A stretch of 64,000 nt of DNA from positions 235,240,807 to 235,304,806 of the forward strand of contig CM022300.1 in assembly GCA_011799875.1 (NCBI GenBank). Direction: 5' to 3'. The position numbers were made by a program, and so were the translations under genes. Shown in pieces: positions 11,534 to 20,545 of the stretch; positions within the stretch are counted from its first letter, which is position 1; every line of letters begins with the position of its first letter. Source of the DNA: Thinopyrum elongatum. Lineage: Eukaryota; Streptophyta; Magnoliopsida; Poales; Poaceae. The notes under the pieces were generated by a model. The model was not told where the DNA came from. It made no database searches and was given only the letters and a program-made list of their open reading frames with translations.

Positions 11534-12355
11534 TTTGTCATCTAGGGTGGAACTTATGGTGAAAGTTCCTCCTGTTCCGTCCTCCCTGACGGGCACCTTC
11601 TTGGTCTCTGGTGGAGCAGCCTTGGATTTCTTGTTCTTGCCGGTGGAACTCTTTGGTGCGTCCTCAATGGAAGCGCAACACTCCGAAGAGGTGCGCTTGC
11701 CGGAATTTGCGCCAGAGATCTTGCCGGTCTTCTTCTCCATCCCTCCGGGAGTTCCAGCGGCAAGAGCAGATGCCTTGGCGGCAGGTGCTATGGCTGCCTC
11801 CCGGTAGAGTTGGTCGGTGCAGATCAGTGCATCCTTCTTGTCGGAATGAACAGTGATGACACCAATCGGTCCGGGCATCTTCAACACATTGTAAGCATAG
11901 TGTGATGCCGCCATAAACTTGGCGAGCGCTGGGCGGCCAAGGATCCCATTATATGTCATGGGGATCTTGGCGACATCGAACACTACCTTCTCTGTCCTAA
12001 AATTGAGCTCGCTACCAAATGTCACCGGTAGCGTAATCTTGCCTTTTGGCTGGGTCCTTCCTGGATTGATCCCTTGAAAGGTGCCCGTTTCCTCGAGATC
12101 TTCATCAGGAATTTGTAGCTTCTTGAGCACGTCTGGCAAGATTAAGTTCAGCCCGGCCCCACCGTCAACTAGCATTTTTGTCACTTTGAGGTAGTGGATT
12201 GTTGGTGAGACCAACAAAGGCAAGCACCCGACCGCAGTTATGCGATCAGGGTGATCCTCGGCGTCAAAAATGATAGGCGTGTGGGACCATTTCAAAGGTT
12301 TCCGTGCCTCAGGCGACGGCTTCATTGCATTAACCTCACGCACCCACCGTTTAAG
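11534..12355 (-). pseudogene. Tat1 aspartic protease
   Basis: In the same frame as gag and reverse transcriptase. The active-site loop is MLVDGGAGLNLI at residues 58-69 counted from the ATG at 12343, a DGGA version of the D-S/T-G motif that is usual in this group. ILGRPALAKF lies near residue 145, matching the second conserved part of retropepsins. It would process the polyprotein. Bounded by TGA at 12356 and by TAG at 11531-11533. The latter lies between AAA and GAA codons where a CAG would fit, so a single C-to-T change probably split protease from reverse transcriptase. Confidence 0.85.
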
Positions 12356-14431
12356 TCAGCGGTGAGAAGAATGCAACGAGGCGCCCCCGTCGATACACAT
12401 GGCCTCTGTGGCTTTCTGAAACTCGTGCTCGCTAGATTCGTCGTCTTCATCATCATCATCGCCTCCCTCGTCCCTGTTGTGGCCTCGGGCGGGCCTCTCC
12501 TTCTGTTGCTTAGCCTTATCGCGGCGGCCTCCTCGGCCACCATGCTTCTTGCCGGATCCCTCAGCACCGTCCTGGGCCTTCTCCTTATCTCGTCTTTCAT
12601 ACTCAGCTCTCTGCTTCTCGACAAGTTGCTCAACTTGCCGATAGTTTTGGAGATCGTGGCCCTTGGTGCGATGGATCTTGCAATACTGGTTGCCGGAGCC
12701 TTCCGGCTTGTCGGCAGCCGCCAAGGCCTGATAGGAAGCGCACCCGGCAACTTCCTTGCCGGGGTCGTCAACCTTGGCCTTCTTGGCGGCGCCGGGGTTG
12801 CCGGATCCCTCGACAGCAAGCACGGCCTTGCCTTTGCGCTTCTTGTTCCGCCGTCGGCCTTTCTTTGACGGGGTGGCAACATCTTCATCTTCAGATTCGC
12901 CCCCTGCGCCAACATTCTCACAGGGGAGTTTCCTCCCTTCTTCAACTCGAGCGCATTTATCCACCAAAGCATAGAGCTCGGCAATACTCCTGACCTTGTT
13001 CATCGCCAGCTCTTCACGCATCTTGCGGTTACGCACGTTCTGATGAAACGTGCTAACAACAGCGGCAGGATGAACGTCTGGAATATTGTATTGCACTTGG
13101 CTAAACCTTTGGATAAACTTGCGCAGGGGCTCGCCCTCCTTTTGAGGGAGGAGATGCAAATCACTTTCTTGGCCAGGAGCTTGGTGGCCTCCAACAAAGG
13201 CGCCAACAAACTGATGGCATAGATCTGACCAGGAAGAAATAGAATTCTCTGGCAGATGTATCAACCACGACCTGACATTGGGTTTGAGCACCAACGGGAA
13301 GTAGTTGGCAAGTATCTTGTCATCTCGGCCTCCGGCAGCCTGCACGGAAATGGTGTAGATGCTCAGGAACTCCGAGGGATGAGTCTTGCCGTCATATTTC
13401 TCCGGAACCTCTGGTTTGAATGTTCGGGAGTTGGGCGACTGGACTCGCCGCAGCTCACGGGTAAACGCTGGGCAACCTACCTCATAAGGCAAGTCACCTA
13501 TGTCCCCTGGCGCAGGCTTGTCGACAGTAGGCCCTACACATTTATCGGACTGATGACGCGCCTCCCGTCGGCGCTTGATGGTAGTTCAAGTGTCTTCTTT
13601 GCTCCGTTCCCGAAGAACTTGACGCTGATCGCGGCGCATCCGCGGATAGGACGACGCCGTGGAATCGTCATCACAGCCTTCGGTCCGCCGGTGTGACGAC
13701 CGCCATTGTTCTCGTGGAGGGAGTGCACCGTAGTAGCACCGCCTCCGGTCTTCTCACCACCGGCTCACGCCGGCACGATAGACCACTACCGCAAGGGCCC
13801 CACTTGCTGCGGCCTATCTTTGTTGGCGAAACCGACAAGGCTCTGGATAGTAGATCGCCACTCCTCCATCTTCTCCGGAGTAGGAGGAAAATCGAGGAGG
13901 AGCTGCGCACGTGCCAAAGCTTCTGCTGGCGTAGGCGGCGGTGACAGGTGCGAGGTGCGTGAGGTGCTCTCACTCCTACCAGTGTTAGAAGGAGCATCGC
14001 CTCGACCACACGACCGCGCGCCACCTCCACCGGCAGTTTGGTGTGCATGCTGGGCCTACGCACCTTGGGATCGGTGCACAGAAGTCTCTGCATTGGGTCA
14101 TTCAGAACCACCGACACCACGGCTGCTTGCCGCGTGCGGCCTGGGAAGGCCGCGACGCCTGCGCTGGCGCGGGAGCCCTGGACGGCGTCCCCCGATCTCT
14201 GGAGTTCGTTGCGCTGCCTGTAGGCAGCACGGCTCCATCCCTGGATCTAGCGGCGTGCGGGTTGCCGTCGCCACTGCGAACGACGCCGCTCGCCTGGCTC
14301 GGATCACCAGAACGCCGTGGAGGCTCCAAACCTCCACCTCCTGCATCCACGCCGTCAACCGTCCGAGTAGGCACGGGCAAGACGGACGTAGACAGAACAG
14401 CCGTTGCTGCACCCTTCTTCTTGGGCGGCAT
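12356..14431 (-). pseudogene. Tat1 gag, broken
   Basis: The N-terminus starts at 14431 with MPPKKKGAATAV and stops in frame at 14102. The N-terminal half is then spread over all three frames (for example MEEWRSTIQSLVGFANKD in one of them), so it has several indels. From about 13492 to 12356 one frame holds the capsid-like core (KYDGKTHPSEFLSIY, WSDLCHQFVGAF, EPLRKFIQRFSQV) of the Retrotrans_gag family and a basic, acidic tail. A zinc-knuckle-like motif sits at residues 271-284 of this frame, but its last Cys is Tyr (codon 12641-12643). Gag would coat element RNA in cytoplasmic particles. The frame ends at TGA 12356-12358, which continues in frame into the protease, so gag and pol were one polyprotein. 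Confidence 0.85.
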
Positions 14432-14495
14432 GGTAACAAAGATGGTGAAGAAACTGACGCTTTGATCACCAGATCAGGTTCGCGCAACCTCGATC

Positions 14496-14513
14496 CCCCT
14501 ACCTGGCGCACCA
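14496..14513 (-). other. Primer-binding site candidate of Tat1
   Basis: Four bases inside the 5' LTR the minus strand reads TGGTGCGCCAGGTAGGGG, the expected place and TGG start for a tRNA primer site. I did not identify the tRNA. Confidence 0.6.
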
Positions 14514-14517
14514 AAGA

Positions 14518-15278
14518 TGTCGGCGTACGACACCTATGGGATCCGAGGGACCCCTTTACGGTTTGGTAGGGAGAGAGGGACGCACGAAGAGCAGAACCGA
14601 CAATCAATGCGAGGGTATTTTTACCCAGGTTCGGGCCACTGATCAGCGTAAGACCCTACTCCTGCTTTAGTTTATTATCAGTGATTCGTCCCAGTTCTTG
14701 GAGCGCTTGCGATGAACAGTAAGTTCAAGCAGCAGCTACGCATGCAGAATGGGCTGAGAGTCGTCCTCTCCTGTAGCGGTTGCCTTGGGCCTCCTTTTAT
14801 ATGATAAAAGGGGTCACCACAGTGGCGAACTGCTCATTTACAAGGTGTAAAGTAGCTACATGGTTATCATACCTAACCACTGACGGTTTTGGACACATGC
14901 ATTTAATGCACCGTGAGGTGTCCGTTTAGGTGTCTCTACTTTTTTCGGGATGGAAAAAGGAACCATCCCATCAGCACCGCTTAAGCTCACCTCCACTAGT
15001 GCCTTGCCACGCATCCAGAAGTGGGGCCAGAATGCCAGGCCGGTCGCTGTACTGGAGCAGTGCCACAGTGGCGGAACCTTATCGGGTGCGAATCTTGCCA
15101 GGCTTGGCGGGCTACCCCAGCAAGATCTTGCCGGGAACCGAGTCCTTGGTGTGGATATCTCTTGATAACCTTGGATCGATCTTCAGCTGTTACCCCGACA
15201 AGCCTTGCCGCAGGTATGGCTACAACCGCCCGTGCACAAGTATGGGGTACTAAAGGCCCAATATTTAGTACACCGACA
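14518..15278 (-). repeat. 5' LTR of Tat1
   Basis: It begins TGTCGGCG and ends CCGACA, and is 761 bp like its partner. It should hold the promoter for gag-pol, which runs leftward on the minus strand. About 30 mismatches to the other LTR were counted by eye, mostly C/T or G/A changes. Confidence 0.92.
14795..14802 (-). promoter_or_regulatory. TATA box of the Tat1 sense promoter
   Basis: The minus strand reads CATATAAAAGGAGG here, inside the 5' LTR, and the same word is kept in the other LTR (about 2457-2464). A start site 25-35 bp to the left is expected. Confidence 0.5.
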
Positions 15279-16040
15279 AGAACCCAGGTTCATCATTCTT
15301 TATTTGGTGCTTATGTAATTCTTAATCATATGTACCTGTTAATCGAATAATGCATTGGTTGTTTGAACCTTATGGATATGAATAAAGCTATAGCCTACTT
15401 TCAAGTTTAAATTAGGCACAATCTTAAATAGCAGCAATTAAATTGGGGTGAAATTACAGTGTGCAGGTCATTACGGCGCACATGGTTAATAAAGCACAGT
15501 GTGTGTGATATACATCATAATCCGACACGGTTCACGGAGAGGAAACGTGTGTAACAATGCACACAGTTGCCGTTTGCAAAGCGTGTGTGATGTCAGACAC
15601 TATCACATACGGTGCGGGAAAACTAAATGTGTGTGATTGTCTAACCTATCGTACACGGTTTATAATCATGAACTGTTTGTGATGTGCCAGGCATCGTAAA
15701 CGTAGAGCTAGTTTGGTACATGCCTGGAAAACTCCCGTGCCTAGAATCTGCCTGGTTTTAGATAAAACCACAAAACTCCGACTGCAATGGCAATGCGAGC
15801 ACAAACGAGTTCCAAGGATGATTCATTTGGGATATTCGAGATATCGGAAATGGTTATATAGGGACAACTGTATGCATCAAGGCTGCCTATCCCTGACGGT
15901 TTCTGGGTCATGTGGGAAGGACCCCCCCTATCGTCCACACTCACTTGGCGACGGTTCCAAATGCCGTCGCGGAAAGGGGTTAAAAACCGTTTGTATAGCA
16001 CTGACGCGTACCAGTGATTGGATGTTAAATCGACGGCCAT
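15279..16040. other. Flank with CACTA-like subterminal repeats
   Basis: About 15279-15470 is plain AT-rich flank and may continue the 3' UTR of the exon chain cut by Tat1. From about 15470 to 15700 short words alternate (ACACGGTT and CGTGTGTGATG with variants). Similar gACGGTT words occur at 15895-16000. Alternating inverted words like these are typical of subterminal regions of CACTA transposons. No CACTA terminus was found on this side. Confidence 0.35.
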
Positions 16041-16410
16041 GCTTTGTCTTCAACTTCTGGTCTTCTTCTCCAGCCACACAAATGTAGCGCCAGCCGTATA
16101 GCCTGCTCCTGCCTCCGGTGGCCGGCTGTGCTGCCGCCTAGGCCTCACCGCCCCACCCTACTCCCACTACTGGCCAGGCCTTCCCTCTACTCACCCACAC
16201 GCCCTGTTATTCTCTGGCGACGGCAGCCTTACACCGCAGCCGAATAAGTGAACCCTCGTACTCCCCTCCGCGTGGGCATCCACCTACCTCATTTTCCCTG
16301 GCTCCGCATCATTCCCTTCTTAGGCCTCGCCGTCATCCACCACCTTGATGCTCTTGGCGCAGCGTGGTCAACGAACGACAGTCATCGGATGAGGACTTTA
16401 GTCGGTGAGG

Positions 16411-16580
16411 CTGGCAGCTGGACCCACCAGCTACATCTTCGAACACAAGGAAGTGCCTCCTTATTACTCACAAAATAAAAATGATTCCTCCCCTGACAGC
16501 TGGGACCCAGCAGCTATATCTTCTCACACAAGGAAGTGCATCCTTATCCTTCCTGACAGCTGGGACCCATCCGGTCGAAG
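16411..16580. repeat. Three imperfect tandem copies, 60-80 bp unit
   Basis: Copies start near 16411, 16493 and 16553 with CTGACAGCTGGGACCCA and, in the first two, continue with CAGCTA-ATCTTC and ACACAAGGAAGTGC. Confidence 0.6.
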
Positions 16581-17225
16581 CATCTGTAGAGTTGTCTATC
16601 TGGTCATGAACATGTATGTACATACTGGTCGATTGGTCTCTCTGCAATGATGAACCGTGGCCGAACAAGCAGCGGCACATGTAGTAGTAGAGCCCCCGAC
16701 GTAGTAGTTCAGGTAGTCCCTTCTAAACTATGTACACATACGTACAACCACATGCCAAAAAATACGGCCACGTATGTACATACGGGCTGGGTCTCGAACG
16801 CCCACTCACGCATACGTGCGGCCAAGGCTCGTGTACATGGAGAGGCAGCGGACGGCAGCAACAGCATCGTGTTCATCACCAGCCAACTGGCTGGGTCAGA
16901 ATGGAGAAACTGCATCGTGTTCATCGGGAGGCAACAGAATGCATCGTGTTCATCGGGAGCCAACCGGCTTGGACGAAACAGCTAAAACGGGGCCTGGCGT
17001 ATCGCAGAACAGAGGAAACAGCCTTCTGTTCGACAGCCTACTGTCGAAACGAGAGCCTGTTCATCTGGAGGGGTGTGGCGTACCGCAAAATGGAGGAAAC
17101 AGACTTCTGTTGGAGCACCTACGGTCGAAATGGGGTCCTATTCATTGGGAGTGGTGTGGCGTACCGTAAAACGGGACTCCACGGGCTATTGTTTATCCAC
17201 CGTCAAATTCCTCTAGCCTCCACCT

Positions 17226-17490
17226 GCTACTGTTCATCCACCGTGTCTTCCTCCTGCCTCCATAGCTACTGTTCATCCACGGGCTACTGTTCATCCAGCC
17301 TCCACCGGCTACTGTTTAACAAGCCCTCCACGGGGTCCTGTTCATACACCCCCAACCGGCTCGAGTACAGTGTGGCGGCCTCATTTGGATCCTGTTCATC
17401 CAGCGGCAATGGCCTACTACCACGGGGTCCTGTTCATCCAACCCCCACCGGGAACTGTTCATCCAACCCCCAACAACGGTCACTGTTCAC
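17226..17490. repeat. Clustered CTACTGTTCATCCA-type repeats
   Basis: The word CTGTTCATCCA and close variants recur at irregular spacing (about 17228, 17268, 17286, 17338, 17391, 17430 and 17455), interleaved with CCACGGG or CCACCGG. Spacing is too irregular and the repeats too variable for a CRISPR or clean satellite. Confidence 0.6.
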
Positions 17491-17525
17491 CAAGAGGCAG
17501 GTTCGATCGGCTTCAGTTAGCAGCA

Positions 17526-17649
17526 GTAGCGAAGGAATCGCTCGGGTTCAGTCAGTAGCGAAGGAATCGCTCGGGTTCAGTCAACAGTGAAGGGATCGAT
17601 CGCTCGGGTTCAGTAACGCATAGCTAGTGCAATCGCTCGGGTTCAATTA
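17526..17649. repeat. Four tandem copies of an AATCGCTCGGGTTCAGT unit
   Basis: Copies start near 17526, 17554, 17586 and 17627; the first two are a clean 28-bp duplication (GTAGCGAAGGAATCGCTCGG). Confidence 0.65.
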
Positions 17650-17995
17650 GAGCCTAACGCCTCACGCACACGCGCGCATACCTACACGAGAGAAACGCGC
17701 AAACCTCCGTGCATCGCTCGGCCCCAACCACCCACCGTAACCGGGAACTCACCGAAATTTTCCTCGCCCTCGCTTCTACCACGATTTTTCCCGTCATGGA
17801 CGGCCCAAAGAATGTCATGCCGGTGCGTCCCCGGCCCGCCCAGGACGAAAAGCCCATGATTTTTTGTCATAGAAGTAGGAGCCCACCACATCTATGACGA
17901 TACATGTTTTTGTCACAATTATCGTCATAGAAGTGTCATAACCATGACAAATATTTTTTAGGCCAAAATGTCACAAATGTGTCTTTTTTTTAGTG

Positions 17996-19365
17996 AAGGG
18001 TATATAGACACACACACTCCCCACTCGTTGCTACCATCTCCATAGATAGATCATTGGGTGTTTCATAGGATTTTTTTGTTTTTCATGCAACGTTCCCCAT
18101 CAGTGGCATCATGAGATAGGTCTATGCGTAGATGTGTATGCATGAGTAGAACACAAAGAAGTTGTGGGCATTGATGTTCAAATTGCTTGATTCCTTTGTT
18201 ATTTTGGATTCGGCAGTATTGTGGGATGAACTGGCTCGGACCAACCTTACTTGCCCTCACACAAGAGATCGGTTCCGCTAACTCACATGCAACTTGTATT
18301 GCATAACAGTGACTAGCGGGTGTCTGTCTCTCCCACCTTAGTTAAATCTGATTTGACAACGGTGGTCCTGGTAGAACGTTAAAAGGTAACTTGTGCATCA
18401 TTGTTGTGCTTTTGAATAGATAAGAAGGGTTCATATAGTTTGCCGTAGCAGCCATGTAAAAAGTTGCAACAACAAAGTAGAGGACGTCTAACTTGTTTCT
18501 GCAGGGCATGTTGTTATGTGGTATCCGTATGGCCAAAATGTGATGTGATATATGTTGATGTATGAGATGATCATGTTTTATAATAGGTTCATGACTTGCA
18601 GGTCGATGAGTACGACAACCGGTAGGAGCCATAGGGTTGTCTTTAATTTATTGTATGTCCTACGAGTCAATCATTAAATGCCATGTAATTGCTTTACTTT
18701 ATCGCTATGAGTTAGCAATAGTCGTAGAAGCAATATTTGGCGGAGACAACCACGTGACAACACGATGTTGGAGATCATGGTGTCATGCCGGTGATGATGG
18801 AGATTGTGCCGGTGCTTTGGATATGGAGATCAAAAGCACTAGATGATAATGGCCATATCATGTCACATATTGATTGCATATAATGTTTATCTTTTTATGC
18901 ATCTTATTTTGCTTAGGACGACGGTACCATTGTCTCTTCACTTAATTTCAAGATAAAAGGTGTTCTCCCTAAGTATGCATCGTTGCGGAAGTGCATCATT
19001 TTGGTGCACCTTGTGATGATCGGGTGTGATAGACTCTGCATTCGCATACAACGGGTGTAAGCCAGTTTTACACATGCAGATTAATTGGGTTAAACTTGAC
19101 GTGCCTAGCATGTACAGACATGGCCTTGGAACACAGAGGACCGAAAGGTTGAACATGAGTCATATAGTCGATATGATCAACATGGATATGTTCACCATTG
19201 ATGACTACCCCATCTCACGTGATGCTCGGACATGGGTTAGTTGATTGGATCATGTAAAACTTAGAAAACTTGAGGGATGTTGATTTAAATGGGAGTTCAT
19301 TAGTAATTTGAACTAATTATCATGAACATAGTAAAAATTGTCTTTGCAAATTATGTTTTAGATCA
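17996..19365 (+). other. Copia A LTR end, primer site and long leader
   Basis: The LTR tail ends near CGTTCCCCA (18091-18099) and is followed by TGGCATCATGAGATAG (18104-18119), a decayed form of the initiator-Met tRNA primer site usual in copia. The 1.2-kb leader up to the gag ATG is noncoding, which is typical of this group. Confidence 0.55.
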
Positions 19366-20545
19366 ATGGCTCGCGCTGTAGCTCCCCTGAATTTTAATGC
19401 GTTCCTAGAGAAAGCTAAGTTGAAAGATGATGGAAGCAACTATGCGGACTAGGTCCGCAATTCGAGGATTATCCTCACTGCTGCACAGAAGGCTTATGTC
19501 CTTGATGCACCGCTAGTTGAGCCACCTGCTCCTGCCAATCTAGACGCTATGAATGTCTTGTAGGCAAGAAATGATGACTACTTGATAGTTCAGTGCGCCA
19601 TGCTTTATGGCTTAGAACCGGGGCTCCAAAGATGTTTTGAGCATCATAGATCATATGAGATGTTCCAGGAGCTGAAAGTGGTATTTTAGGCTCACGCCCG
19701 GGTCGAGAGGTATGACACCTCCGACAAGTTCTTTAGCTGCAAGATGGAGGAGAACAACTCCATTAGTGAGAATGTACTCAAAATGTCTAGGTATTTCAAT
19801 CGCTTGAATCAGTTGGGAGTTAATCTTCCGGATGAAGTAGCGATTGGTAGAGTTCTTCAGTCACTGCCACCAAGCTACAAGGGTTTCATGATGAACTATA
19901 ATATGCTAGGGATGGAGAAGACAATCCCTAAGCTATTCGGCATGCTTAAGGCCGTGGAGGTAGAAATCAAGAAAGAGCATCAATTGTTGATGGTCAAAAT
20001 ACCACCAGTTTCAAGAAAGGCAAGGGAAAGAAAGAGAACTTCAAGAAGAATGGCAAGCCAGTTGCCGCTCCCGTGAAGAAACCCAAGGTTGGATCCAAAC
20101 CCAAGACTGAGTGCTTCTATTGCAAGGGGAATGGTCACTAGAAGCAAAACTACCACGAGTACTTGGCGGATAAGAAGGCTGGCAACATAAAAAAAGGTAT
20201 ATTGGATATACATGTTATTGATGTGTACCTTACTAGTGCTTGTAGTAGTGCCTGGGTCTTTGATACTGGTTCGGTTGCTAATATTTGTAACTCGAAATAG
20301 GAGTTGAGGAATAAATGGAGACTAGCTAAGGACTAGGTGACGACACGTGTTGGAAATGGATCCAAGCTTGATGTGATCGCCGTCGACATGCTCCCTCTAC
20401 GTCTACCTTCGGGATTAGTTTTGAACCCGAATAATTGTTATTTGAGGCCTGCGTTAAGCTTGAACATTATATCTAGATCTTTTTTATTGCTAGACGGTTA
20501 TTCATTTAAGTCAGAGAATAATGGTTGTTCTATTTATATGAATAA
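19366..20545 (+). pseudogene. Copia A gag and protease
   Basis: ATG at 19366, then a gag of the UBN2/Retrotran_gag_2 type (APLNFNAFLEKAKL, RYFNRLNQLGVNLPDE, VLQSLPPSYKGF). A zinc knuckle begins CFYCKGNGH at 20114-20138. The protease active site is WVFDTGSVANIC near 20252-20290. A frameshift lies near 20000. In-frame TAG codons at 19450, 19561, 19687, 20139, 20298 and 20334 all fit former CAG, TGG or GAG codons. Clearly dead. The frame is broken at 20545 by the solo LTR and resumes at 24804. Confidence 0.85.

Larger units (their letters stand above)
2181..15278 (-). mobile_element. Complete Tat-lineage Ty3/gypsy retrotransposon (Tat1)
   Basis: Two 761-bp direct LTRs bound a 11.6-kb interior. 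The left flank AAAAC and right flank AGAAC look like a target duplication with one mismatch. The left LTR now begins TATCGG where the right one begins TGTCGG. Reading on the minus strand from the right: primer site, gag, protease, reverse transcriptase, two RNase H regions and integrase. A second gene lies on the plus strand between integrase and the left LTR. A second RNase H of the archaeal type plus an antisense gene is the known layout of the Tat group (RIRE2, Grande, Retand relatives). LTRs differ at about 30 sites by eye (about 96% identity), so insertion is fairly recent. All coding regions carry lesions, so it cannot be autonomous. Confidence 0.93.
16041..17995. mobile_element. CACTA-like DNA transposon fragment, right end
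   Basis: The right boundary reads GTCTTTTTTTTAGTG, the inverse of a CACTA terminus, and directly precedes copia sequence at 17996. The last 150 bp carry TGTCATAG / CTATGACG words (17867-17990), the expected subterminal repeats. The interior is noncoding and repeat-rich. A 286-codon open frame at 16730-17590 follows these repeats and shows no known domain, so I do not call it a gene. The left end and target duplication were not found, so the left limit is arbitrary. Confidence 0.5.

Noticed and set aside
8079..14431. Integrated pararetrovirus
   Set aside because: Integrase, two LTRs and a gypsy-type domain order are present, and no movement or coat protein is seen, so it is a retrotransposon.
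15607..15612. CACTATCAC as the left terminus of the CACTA-like element
   Set aside because: It does not match the inverse of the right end (CACTAAAAAAAAGAC) and sits inside the subterminal-type repeats.
17226..17490. CRISPR-like array
   Set aside because: Repeats vary in length and spacing, and the setting is a plant nuclear transposon.
16730..17590. A 286-codon protein gene
   Set aside because: The frame runs through short tandem repeats with no domain, and overlapping frames are equally open.
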